Origin: Phytophthora hibernalis
Lineage: Eukaryota > Oomycota > Peronosporomycetes > Peronosporales > Peronosporaceae
Assembly (NCBI GenBank): GCA_012656075.1
Contig: JAAKBF010000302.1
Span: forward strand, 1-64,000
Reading direction: 5' to 3'
Length of the DNA: 64,000 nt
In this document: positions 47,489 through 57,848 of the stretch, piece after piece
How positions within the stretch are numbered: the stretch's first letter is position 1
Layout of the letters: each line of letters starts with the position of its first letter
Program-made: the position numbers and the translations under genes
Notes under the pieces: generated by a model
The model's input: the letters and a program-made list of their open reading frames with translations, nothing else
Told to the model about the DNA's origin: nothing
The model's database searches: none

Positions 47489-48195
47489 TCATGCGGCATT
47501 GGGCCTTGCAGGTGAGCATTCCTTTAACTTCAAAAACTGGAGGAAATATTTGTAGTCCGGGTGCGCATTTCGGTAGACTTTGGGAAAAATATTCAGCCCC
47601 AGCATTTCCTCCACGAACCAATCTTCTCGCTTTGCATTGGCCCAAAGCTGTACTCTCACATTCATCTCCGCTGGGCTGCCTTTGTTCGAACTCACCGGAA
47701 TTTCCCACTTCTTCCAGTATTTCCAAACGCGGTCGTCGTACTGTTTTGCAAAACGCACATATTTTTTAGCTCGAGGCTGTTCGTGCGTTGATGTGCACTC
47801 ATTCTTTCCAGTCCCAAATGGGTCCACACATTATGCGGCCGCTTTTCTTTCTTCAGCCAATCGCTCATCTCTCGACTTTTGCGCATGAACGAAAATTTCT
47901 GCAGTTTCTCGAAATTCGGATGGCCCGTCAAAGCAGCACCCGTCAGCCCCTCCATCTTCAGCGCCTTCTTGACGTCGTCGTCGGATTTGCCGGCTGCAAG
48001 CCAATACTGTATCTTCCCAAACTCTTGATACCCCTCTCTTTCGTGACGAGGGCATTTGCCTCATCAACATTAACCTTCGCAGTAGTCTTCCGCGGACGGC
48101 GACAGCAGAAGTACGGGCTCGGGTAGATTTTCTGCGGTTACAATGGTCACGAGGAGTATCAACAGACTTACCAGGAAGGCATCGCGGAAGCGCAT
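47489..48195 (-). pseudogene. RxLR/WY effector, frame-broken
   Basis: The start is ATG at 48,195 (MRFRDAFL) with a hydrophobic signal peptide, followed by TAE and a Pro/Ser-rich spacer. The RLLR-EER section is scrambled by indels near 48,060-48,110. The WY body continues with WLAAGKSDDDVKKALKMEGL, HPNFEKLQKFSFMRKSREM and SDWLKKEKRPHNVWTHLGL. After another shift near 47,770 come YVRFAKQYDDRVWKYWKKW, AEMNVRVQLWANAKREDWF and the end ARPNAA with TGA at 47,489. It is closely related to 61,049 and 63,142, and its upstream 170 bp is shared with both. Confidence 0.8.
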
Positions 48196-48370
48196 TTCGG
48201 GAAGCCACTAACACCTGGACAATTGTGAAGTGAAGTCATAACGAGAGGTGAGAAATAGCATCAACAACCGATTTGTCGGTCTTAGCAACACCCGTAGTGT
48301 GATCTGCACGGGGAAAGCATTAATGTAGGTTGTCTGGTGAAAAATATGTTGATGGGACTTCTGCTAGTGG
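48196..48370 (-). promoter_or_regulatory. Conserved upstream block of the RxLR effector family
   Basis: The 170 bp upstream of this effector matches the upstream regions at 63,815-63,990 (same strand) and 60,880-61,048 (opposite strand). Shared words include GTCTTAGCAACACC, GTAGTGTGATCTGCACG and TTGATGGGACTTCTGC. Conservation without coding potential suggests duplicated promoters. Confidence 0.6.
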
Positions 48371-48473
48371 TTAAACTCGATTTGTGTATGCATTCACAGT
48401 AAGCTCATAAACCACCGACCCTAAGTAGTCTTTTGAGAATTTACAATGCTATACAAAGAAAGAGATTGCCCTA

Positions 48474-48635
48474 CAGAGTTCCCGGCAAAGGAGAACCGTA
48501 ATCAGTTCTTTACCCTGCAAAATTAGTACAGTTGTCACAAAGATTTGCTCTACCGCGATACAAATCCGTTTGCAAATCTTTTAACCTGGAAGAATTTATT
48601 GGTCCCAACCTTTCTCCCTTTGCCGGGGAACTCTG
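48474..48635. mobile_element. Mariner-like MITE, 162 bp, TA target site
   Basis: Inverted ends CAGAGTTCCCGGCAAAGG (48474) and CCTTTGCCGGGGAACTCTG (ending 48635) match over about 20 bp with one gap. They are flanked by TA on both sides (48472-48473 and 48636-48637), the hallmark of Tc1/mariner insertion. The interior is AT-rich and has no ORF, so it would depend on a transposase elsewhere. Confidence 0.75.
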
Positions 48636-48637
48636 TA

Positions 48638-49281
48638 CTCTGCTGTAGCAGCCTAAGTTCTTGTGCGGACCGACGCAAAGGACTGCTCTTCAAGGTCAAG
48701 AACCATAGTGCCTAGCCGCAGGTCACGGTGCAGTTCAAGTTAAAGGCGAATGCGTTTCAGTCTTAGGAGATATTAGCCCTTAATACTAATCAAGATGCGC
48801 GAGGAAGCGAAGGCTTCATGATGCGACACGCAGAAAGCGAGCAGATGAAGGCTATGGAGATAGTGAGCGCGGACAACGCTGCACGTGTTGCGTGTGCATC
48901 TTGCTCCATGGCCTCCTCTTACTGAGGCTCACAGAAGAGTCCTCTTGTCTTGCTTGAAGTGACCGCTTGGAGGTCTGGTCCGAGCAGTTCTCATTGAAGA
49001 AGCTCATAATTACAGAAGTAACCGATCGTCCGGAAATATTTAACGCGTATTTAACGTTTTTAGGACAAGAAATGTATTTAACGCTATTTAAGTATTTTAC
49101 TATTTTACAACTCTAGCTCAACCGCCACCAAAGTTCTCTCAAACGAAAGCATAGTGTTCTCCATATACTTTGATCTAGATCGATTTGCAGATTCGTTTTA
49201 TGCACGGCTCAACCGCCACCAAAGTTCTCTCAAACGAAACCATAGTGTATTCCATATACTTGGATCTAGCTCGATTTCAGA
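48638..49281. other. Spacer before the SET-domain gene
   Basis: No gene is seen. The part next to the SET gene holds a direct repeat (49116-49190 and 49207-49280). The segment 49,040-49,100 is rich in TATTTAACG. Confidence 0.6.
49116..49280. repeat. Two direct 75-bp repeats upstream of the SET-domain gene
   Basis: GCTCAACCGCCACCAAAGTT and the following bases down to GATCTAG..CGATTT occur at 49116-49190 and again at 49207-49280, differing at a few positions. The second copy ends two bases before the ATG at 49,282, so the repeat may contain the promoter or 5' UTR, or be a duplicated transposon end. Confidence 0.8.
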
Positions 49282-51753
49282 ATGACTGCCCATTTTATTC
49301 GAGACTGTAGCAGAGGCCTACAGCACCTACATCATGTAGGCTACATGTTCTACGACGACAGCGACGAGGAAATAGGAAAAATCCACAGCTTTTTGAGGGT
49401 TAATCCACAAGACAGCATCCACAGTCCACTACAATCGACGACAGATAGATTTGCCCAGCGCTTCGGCTCAGCACTTGGATGAACCAAAACTGGCGTACCA
49501 TAGTTTAGGTACACATTCTTGTCACCATTCTTCTTCACATACGGAAAGCGACGCGGAAGGTGGAGGTCAGGACGCCTCCAGCAGCGACGAAGGAAGGACA
49601 CACGATTACCGAGTTTCCGCAGGCATGTAAGTTGCGTATGTACTATTCAAACCTATTTCATCGAGGAGGTGACCTCACACCAATTTCTGGCGTAGCTGGA
49701 GCCATTCAAGTCAACTTCTCCGTTAAGTGGTTGAACTGCAGCGTTTGCAGCGTCAGGGCATTGCATCTGCTCTATCATTCCTCAGGTAGGATAGTTGGGT
49801 ATCGGGTGAATGCTTCTGAGCTGTTTAATAACTCAGCTGGTTTCGTGTTTGCGATGGAGCTGGAGCAGTCAGCAGCAGAAGCCGCTGTAGAGCTGTTGAA
49901 GACCGACTTCCATCAATCTCGGCTTGGATTTCCAGGTTGGTTGGGCGAATATTTTTGAAATCCTTCGTTGCCGTTCGTGCTAATCGACGTAATGCTAACT
50001 GCAGCTGCTTACCGAACCCTTGTCAGCAGCAAAATCTGGCCAAGTGCCTGGTCAGTAGGATGATATTGCTAAGTTCTTGCGCGGTTGTTAAACTAAACGC
50101 TCATGCGAGTTGGCTGCAAACAGATCGAAGTAAGAGCTTACGAGAGATGAGTGGACTTTCCCGTTCAGATTTAGAGCCTTCAACTCTGCGTGCAGGGGAC
50201 ATTGTGGAATATTATTCGTTGCAACACGTTTGTGGAGATGCTCGTGGGCACTGTAATGCCGTCATTGTCGAAGTGAACCCTGCGTCTCCTGAATATCCGT
50301 TGTCATTCGACACTGAGGAGATGCTACCGAGTCAAGGGTGGATTCAAAAGCGGATGGCGACTGGAGAGAAGGATCCGGACGCAAAATGGCGCAAGTTACG
50401 GACATTTGTGTTGAAGAAAAGTAAACATGAAAACCCAACAAGAGCTAACAAACTCAATCGAGCGCTGCGGGTTTTATCTGCACGGATTGCTGAATTTATT
50501 TCCAGTGGCGAAGCACGCACCAGTGAAGAAGCGAGTGGTGCGCATCCGCAGTCAGAGATCATCTGTGAGATTTAAAAGCCAGCGGGCGTTGTCGTCAGGA
50601 ATGAAAACGTCATTACTACGTCAAGTGTTCATCCTGACCCAAATTGAGCAGCACAGTCGACAATGATGCTGGAGGCCAACCTGCATGATCTAGGAAAGAT
50701 ACCTAGGACCAATCAGCTCTGGAAACAGCACCACAGAGCGAACCCGAAGAAAGGAGGCGGTTGGGCGAAGCGTTCGAGAAAATATGTCACCTGCGACTGT
50801 GCAAACCAACGTACGACACCAAGACAGTATGGCATGTCAACACTCCTTAATCCCGCTTTTTGCGTGCTTTTTTAAAGCTACCCCACGTCCAAGCCGCGCT
50901 GTCCGCCCGACGTGCTGGTGGTAATGGATCCAGCAAACAGAACATTCAGGAACCTGTGACGGAGAGTAGCAACAGCTGTGTCGATGCATCTGTGGAGGAT
51001 ACGCTCCCATTGCAAAGTGATTCCGTGACAGATGGAAATTTCCCGTGTCAAAACAAAAGTGATTGATGTGAGTAGAATGCCCGGCCACGAGCATGAAGCA
51101 TCACATGCACCAAAATGGCCAAGTGATGTACTGCGCGTTTGTGGGTTATTGAACCCGCACCATGTCGTGTTCAAGAACGACGGAGAAGTAGATCCATGCG
51201 AGTGTGTCGACGACTGCTTATTAGACGGTTGCCTTAACTCGAAGACTGATATCTTCTGCACCGTTGATAATTACAACCTCGGAGGCAATTGCAGTAACTC
51301 TTTAGTCGAGCATCCTGCTTTGGAAATGTTCGAATCGCCCGTTGCTGGTATCGGTGTCCACACGACGGGCCCTGTGGAGGTCGGTGTGGTTGTTGGGGAG
51401 TATGCAGGAGAGCTGCCATCATATTCGAAACTGAAGATGGTCATAAGAAAGGTGCACCGCTGAAATTAAACAGTGGATACTCGATGCTGCTGTCCACGTT
51501 GTCGCGGCGTCGTGAATTTGTCTACATCGAGCCCTGGCGTGAAGGAAATATTCTGCGATTTTTAAACCACAGCTGTGAGCCCAATTGTCTGTTCCGTGAG
51601 ATGAAATATCGAGCCCAAGTGCACGTAGCTGTAGTGACGACGAGAGCGCTACACGCCAATGAAGAACTGACGGTATCATATGGAATGGATCTTTGGTTTG
51701 AGTGTAGATGCGGGGCGGATGCCTGCGTGTCCAAGAAGCGCACGATGAAATGA
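49282..51753 (+). CDS. SET-domain protein, putative lysine methyltransferase
   Basis: SET proteins transfer methyl groups from S-adenosylmethionine to lysines, often on histones. The C-terminal half shows a cysteine-rich AWS/pre-SET segment (CECVDDCLLDGC, then FC and GGNC; about 51,197-51,300). A SET core follows with GIGVHTTGPVEVGVVVGEYA, GNILRFLNHSCEPNC (the NHSC motif) and ELTVSYGMDLWFECRCGADAC, giving the catalytic tyrosine region and post-SET cysteines. The N-terminal part (49,282-50,575) has an acidic, Ser-rich stretch and an unrecognised domain with AGDIVEYYSLQHVCGDA and YPLSFDTEEMLPSQGW. The frame changes near 49,500, 49,940, 50,570, 51,060 and 51,460; some of these could be introns but I could not fix junctions, so the model is approximate. 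It ends tail to tail with a MULE transposase 153 bp away. Confidence 0.65.
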
Positions 51754-51906
51754 AGGACGAGTAAACGCTTAACAGCGCGCAGTGTGGTGCAATGAGGAGG
51801 CAGCGTGAGCATTGTCAACCAAACGTAGTCTAAAGCAAAACAAAAGAAAACTATGCAGCACTTAACAACTTGTGGTCTCCAACTCGGTTCTCACTGCCAA
51901 CCCCCG

Positions 51907-53926
51907 CTACACGTAAGCTAACGCAGGTCCATTCAGGATAGGTCGTCCTCGCTTGGTTTCATTCGCAGCTACTGCCTCCGCGATCTTGTTCTCCAAAGTC
52001 TTTCGCTTGTTTCTCCGACTACGATTAAACAGCTTTCGCCTTCCTGGCTTATCGGTTCCGAAGCGGACGAACAAAGCAAACAAAATATGGACATAACTGC
52101 CTTTGTGAAAGAAGTATTTGCACGGACAGGTGTGGTTCGTCACATCAACTGACCAACCTTCGTCTGGCTCCTCGTCACGTTCCATTCGAGCAGCATTTGC
52201 TCCAAGCTGCACAGCAACTTCAACAACCTCCACACTTTTCTTTTTAGGTCGGACATAAATGCGGGGTGTCGCCTTCGATAAAACCAGCACAAAGTCGTCG
52301 AATTCATAGAGGGATGGCGCCTCACAAAGCAGGATTTGTCGGCGTAGTGCTGTTGCTCTTCTTCGTAGTCTGTCGCTAGCGGTTGGGTTTTCCTGGAAAA
52401 TGGTTGTATCAATACTTTCCATTCGACAAAACAGCTGCAACTGACCTAACAACGCTCCCATAAGAAGGCGATTGCGGAGCGTGTAAGTGTTTTTCAGCTT
52501 GGCATTAAATGTTTCCACGGGATTGTTGGTAGTGGCCCAGCCAATTGGCGTACGAAAGCATTGCCACTTAACAAATTTTCCCCTCAACCACTGCTTCAAA
52601 AAGTACTTTCGAAAATCTTCTGTGTCTGGATCTGCCAACCAGCGGCGTACCGCCGCATTCTTCGTGGCTTGAAATGCTGAGCTAGTCGTCGCATAATGCA
52701 TATCAAACATGTCCGCTACTACTAGACTACGCTTTCCCGGGAGAATTGAGCTTGTTCTCTCGTGAACTTTTGCGATAACATGGTAAAAGCACATCAAAAT
52801 TTTGAGATTGCAATCATCGAATACTGCTGCCATTGCGTTGCATTGAGCATCGTCAGCATCACCGAGAATGAAGTGGACTTGCATAGGTTTCTCAACGACA
52901 CGAGCGTATATAACTCACAACGCAACCAGTGCCGAAGTGTAGTGTCGTTCCTCTTGCTGCGACGTAAAAAAGCGCTACAAGATGGAACGACGGTGCATGA
53001 TCCGAAATTCCACTAACAAACGTAGGATACTCCACTTGATTGAGCTTATAAGTTGCATCAAAGTGAAAGATAAAATCATGGGGGTCACGATCTAGATTCT
53101 GAAGCAGCGTTTTCGTCGTAAACCCAACAATAAAGAACTTTTGATGCAAGTGAACTTTTGATGCAACAGTGAACTTTTGAACTTTCTGTTTTCGTCGTAA
53201 ACCAGCAACCAACAATAAAAGAACTTTTGATGCAAGTGAACTTTTGATGCAAGTTCTTTTATTGTTGGGTTTACGACGAAAACGCTGCTTCAGAATCTAG
53301 ATCGTGACCCCCATGATTTTATCTCATCAGTTCCTTCTCCAATTGTAACATTCTCGTTTGCTCCAGTGCTGCATGGGAATGAAAATGCACCGGTTTTTTC
53401 CACCTCCTCACGAAAAGCTGTGTCTTTCACGATTTTCTCCAATACTTCCAAGTCATCTGTGTTGTTCAGTTTGGTCTTTTGAAAGTGCGTCACAAAATGC
53501 TGAACCTTTTTCAGAAGCGGAATTTTATCCACAGAAATTCTCGCAGGCTTCAAACCATTTGCAGCTAGCTGATGTGTCAACAACTTCTGCTTATGTGTCA
53601 GCTTTCCTGATGGGGATCTGCTGCGATGACTTCGTGCATCCCAATTTCGTAGACGTTGGTCATGTTGTTTTCTTCGCAACTCAAAACTTTAACCATCCTT
53701 TGACACTTCATTGGCGCTATGCACGCTTCCGCGCAAACTTTTATGCACATGACAGCACCCGATGCCGCATCTGATGCACCGTAGAACTACTGCAAACTGT
53801 GCATTTGACGGTGTTGCTCACTGTCACGTTGTGTTGCTTGGCATGCTTCATGTTTTCTAAGATTCGCTGGCTTTCAATCTCGTAAATTTGCCGATGTAGC
53901 AATGTCCAAGGAAGTAGTTTGCCCAT
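51907..53926 (-). mobile_element. MULE (Mutator-like) transposase, interrupted
   Basis: The minus strand begins MGKLLPWTLLHRQIYE with a cysteine/histidine segment (KCTVCSSSTVHQMRHRVLSC). The MULE catalytic region follows with FIFHFDATYKLNQVEYP (first Asp) and HFILGDADDAQCNAMAAVF (second Asp). The C-terminal part has RTPIGWATTNNPVETFN and a SWIM-like zinc finger TCPCKYFFHKGSYVHIL, in which the third expected Cys is Tyr. The basic tail has RRNKRKTLENKIAEAV. The frame shifts near 53,730 and 52,890, and an inverted duplication at 53,069-53,323 cuts the region before the first Asp. No terminal inverted repeats were found by eye, so the ends of the mobile unit are unknown. Confidence 0.8.
53069..53323. 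repeat. Inverted duplication inside the MULE transposase
   Basis: GATAAAATCATGGGGGTCAC and the following bases (53069-53140) return as reverse complement at 53255-53323. Between them GAACTTTTGATGCAAGTGAA recurs in direct orientation, and a second direct partial copy (TTTTCGTCGTAAAC) lies near 53,184. The hairpin arms are about 70 bp with a 110-bp spacer. Confidence 0.88.
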
Positions 53927-53939
53927 TGCTAAGTGCCAA

Positions 53940-54811
53940 GTAAGGTTTCATTAGCAACATAAAGTTTCAAACCCAGCAAACGTCAGATGTCCTTACCAAA
54001 AGGGCGAGTGCAGTCGAAGAAAAATAGCTACAGCTCCGCCAAAACAACACATTAGTGAGCAAGAGCAAACTCAAGCCGCGTAAACGAATGAGGACAAAGA
54101 GCCGTACTAGCGGAGAAAAGCACAACTTGGGTCAATTAGCGGTATCGCGCCTATTCGTCTTGTGTGTCCGTGTGAATCTGCAAAAATACCTACAGCTCCG
54201 CCTACAAATGGTGTTAGCAACCATTCTGAAGTCCGACAGAATGAGTATAGAGTATCATCACGGACCTGCCTGCGGAGAAACGCTTTGCTTGCCAACCTGT
54301 ACCAGCAGACTAGGGCCGCTGTGGGTTGCCTTGGGATGTTACGTTGTGCAATGGTTGGCTAAAATGGAACGTTGACAGAAACTCCGCATCCAGTGAACAG
54401 CCTCCAGCTCCTATGGATTTGCTTTGGATGTTGTGGATTTACTCCAGATTGTGTGGACTGACCCCATGCATGTGTGGATTTGGACCATCGCTATGGACTG
54501 ACCCTCTAAAGCTATGGAGATTTCCGCGTCCTCCGACAGCGACGCCCAATGACTCTGCGGGTCCCACCGCGCTGGCATCCAGCACCCACCTCCTGACGGA
54601 CAACAATATTTTGTACACGGTCGCGCGCTTCTGCCATGCTACAGGTTCCTCACCGGACACGCGTCTGGAACTCGTGAAGTACGTCTTTTCCTCGTTGAGC
54701 TCATATACAGACCTCCTTATTCCGCTTTAATGCATCTATCGTTTAGTACGGGCTTCTTCGGACAGCTGGTTTTTCCTTTCGGCTGGGGCTTCAGTTGGTT
54801 TCGTTTGGGGA
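53940..54811. other. Spacer between MULE and the tyrosine-recombinase element
   Basis: No gene is seen. TACAGCTCCGCC occurs at about 54,030 and 54,180 in direct orientation with similar flanks (AAAAATA before it). A short run of TGGATTT/TGTGGA words lies at 54,410-54,480. The termini of the downstream retroelement may lie here but no matching repeat was found at its other end. Confidence 0.5.
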
Positions 54812-56015
54812 TCAACTGAAAGCGAAAATAAACTGTTTCCATCTCAAGCTCGTGGTGGTCTTGTCGGTGTGGGGGCCACGCTCGTCAGAGCGGGAAGAGT
54901 GTGTTATCGCCGACGGCCACAGCGTGGAGCTGTGGCTAGCCCCCAATGGCGCAGCCTGCGGTCGGCGAGGCCTCTTTGGCCCTGACGACGACGTGACCAT
55001 CTTGTCGGCAAGCTTCTCTCTGGAAGTGACCTCCATGTGGATGTACCGCTGATAGCAGTCACTTGTCCACCGGCCCTGGAGCTTGATTGTCGAGTCCTCG
55101 CAGCCGGCCTGAAAGAGTGCCGTTGCTCCGCCACACCGGAGAGAGTGTGTTCCAAACTTGCTGCTGTCCTCGCCACATCGCATGGCCGCCGTCTTGATGA
55201 TCTTCTCGAGCGCTCTGGCCGGTAGCACTGCTCCGTTCACCCAACACAGCGGTGTGACGTCCGTGGCATCCTTGTTCTCGCGGAGAAGAGCGCGCGCTGC
55301 TCTCACCGGGCAGATCCATGGTGGCATCGTCTTGGCCAGCGTTCTGGTGGTCGCTTCGCCGACTTGGTCAGTCTTGCTGCCTCTAAACTTGATCGTGACG
55401 TGCGTTGCTGCTGTGAAGTCCGTGGAGCTGCGTCCGTTGTCGTCCGTGAGCTGGATGTCGCGCCTCTGAATAATGAACCACGCATTCCCGCCGCTGGACC
55501 CAAGGTATTCCGATCGTCTCAATAGAAAGAAATAGCCCAAGACCGTAGCCCCCAGAGAACGCGGTCGTTGGGCTGGTCGAAGTTGAGGCTGCGGTGGATC
55601 TCACGGAGATGCGTGATTGTGACGGGGGATCGGCGGTTCGGGGGCCGCGACAACCGTCGCATCCCGAGCAGAGCGAGTCGGTGACTGTCGGTGAGCCTGA
55701 CAGCGTATCCGAACCGGACCTGATGATGCCACGAGACGTGGCTGCACTTGACAAAACGGTCGTCGGCGAGTTGATAGTCGATGTGGCGTCGCCGATCCAG
55801 CAAGAGACGGCGAACAACGCGAGGTGGAAGGACTGGGCGTCCAGGTCGCGGGGTAGTCGGCTGGGTTCGTTGTGTTGTGTGCGCCATCGGCACCATTGCT
55901 GCCACGTGCGGTCGTACAGTCGTCGCGAGCTTGGGGCTAGTGACGCGGCCTGTAGGTTGAAGAGAACGTCGCTTAAATCCGCCGCAGATGATCTGGCACG
56001 GGAACCTGCTTCCAC
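54812..56015 (-). pseudogene. Tyrosine recombinase of the YR retroelement
   Basis: The N-terminal SAM-like DNA-binding part (SLAPSSRRLYDRTWQQWCRW) starts near 55,950. The catalytic domain has FLLRRSEYLGSSGG (Arg), GTHSLRCGGATALFQAG (HxxR), KLQGRWTSDCYQRYIH (Trp/His position and catalytic Tyr). The enzyme would cut and rejoin DNA through a phosphotyrosine link to integrate a circular DNA copy. The frame shifts near 55,820 and 55,540; the segment from 55,540 to 54,812 (242 residues) is open and contains all visible catalytic residues. Confidence 0.82.
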
Positions 56016-56271
56016 AAGGCTACATCATTAGTAAAAGGAGGAGACGAGGCGAAGACGAGAGTCTGCTGCCGGCGTCGGCGACGGTGTTCCACGCGCCCGG
56101 CAAGTGTGCGGTCGATACGCGCATGCACCAAAGAGCCTCAGCAACGCCAACCGTGCGGTTGAGTTCCTGGGCAAATTCGTGCCGTGCGGAAAGCTTGTTG
56201 GTCCTTGAGACCGTGGTCTGGTTGTCGCTCCAGCATCTTATGTGCGGCCACTGTGGCGCAAATGCGGTGTG

Positions 56272-57848
56272 TCATGAAGGACCAAACATCATGCAAGCGA
56301 GTGCGACGGAAAAGTGTTCACGGACGTTGATGTCGAACCGAGGATCCGCACGCTCTTCATCATCAAATGTGACGAGTATGTAGCGCTCCCCGGCTGGATC
56401 TAGGACACAGAGTCCTTCGCCGCTGGCGTCCATGTACAGGTGCACATCGGGTTGTGGCAAACAGCCAAAGAAATACGTGGGCACGCCGGCGAGTTATCCA
56501 TGGCGGAGAATGGTCTCGAACCAGTGGAGATCGGCGTGTGCCCAAGTTGTAACGGCGACCGAGCCGTAACGTGGCACTAACGCGACCATGGCGTGCAAGC
56601 GCTGGTAAAATGGTTTTGCAGCGTGCAAGCAGGATGCGACGTGGCGAAGACTACCGAGCAGGCGCTGCAGCTCGACTGACGAGATTCTTGGGAGTTCGCC
56701 GCGGCCGCAACGCGAGTGAGCGCCTTGGCAATCTTGTCTGCCGGCATGGATACTGTCTGAGTCGCGCAGTCCCAATCAAGGCCCAGCGCCTGATTATTGG
56801 TTCCCCATGACGAGAACTTGGCCTCGTTGATCGCGTGCGGCCCCAGGACGGCCATCATTGCCAAACGGAGAGTGTCCTCTGCGATGGAACAGCGCTCACC
56901 GATGTCCGGTTCAATCAAAATGTGGTCGTCCACCCACTCATAGGCAAAAAGGTGACGCGTCAATGACACCGGGCGCCATCGACGATGGTGATTCTCGACC
57001 AAGGATTGTCGAAATAGCGCGCCCGAACACACTGTAGAGTGCCGGGGATCCCGTCCAACCGAACGGTGCCGACAAGTCGATCACGCCGGCCTTGAGCGTG
57101 GGGATTCTTCCTCCCATCCAGTGCACATCACCTGCGTGTTGGCGCAGATGACGAAAGGCCCCCTTCACGCCGCCCTTCAGCATCAGTATCCGGTTGTTAG
57201 GGTAGAGGAGATGGAGTGACTCGATGCGCCAGGCGAGCGCGACCACGGACTCGTACTGAGTAGTCGGGAGGGAGGTCCGCACGGTGTGGTCATTTACACC
57301 ATCACCAACTGGAAATGACAGATCATGGATAAGGCGGATAACGTTGGACGTCGCACCGTCGCGCTTGGGCACTGCGCCAAATGGGCTCACCCACACTGCC
57401 CAGTGCGGTAGGAGGTCTTCAACAACCAGGAGGTACGTTCTGGACGCTTCGCCTTCCAGAATTGCTGTTGCCACCGACGACGCGTTGGCCGTAGCAGAGC
57501 GATGATTAGGATGAACAGGCCGAAAGGAAGCGCTTGGCTTGATCCACGTCGCGCGGAAACCTTCGCGCGCGATGCGGATCATCAGAGACTGGTGCTCGTA
57601 TCCCTGCAACAGCGCACGATACGTGGTGGGGTCAAGCGCCTTGTTTGGCCGAGGGTCTGCGGCTGTTTCACTGCGAACGAGGCGAACCAAGGATGAAAGC
57701 GAGATGTCGCTCTTACGCACAAACTCCGACAGAGTATATTGCATAGATGGTGTGGGTCGGACGGCCGTGTCTGCCCAAACTTTGCAAGAGCCATGTCGAG
57801 GTGCCGGTTCGTGACGCGTGAGTGCCTAATCAGGTCGCGAAGCAGCAC
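56272..57848 (-). pseudogene. Reverse transcriptase and RNase H of the YR retroelement
   Basis: RT motifs include SPFGAVPKRDG and RLIHDLSFPVGDGVNDH (57,400-57,290), LKGGVKGAFRHLRQ, SAPFGWTGSPALYS and YEWVDDHILIE (about 56,930, active-site DD). A connection follows with SSVELQRLLGSLRHVASCLH. RNase H has VHLYMDASGEGLCVLDP and FDINVREHFSVALA near 56,450-56,290. The expected Asp in the motif LKGD-VKGAF is Gly here, which would impair catalysis if real. Frame shifts occur near 57,010 and 56,500. Confidence 0.82.
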
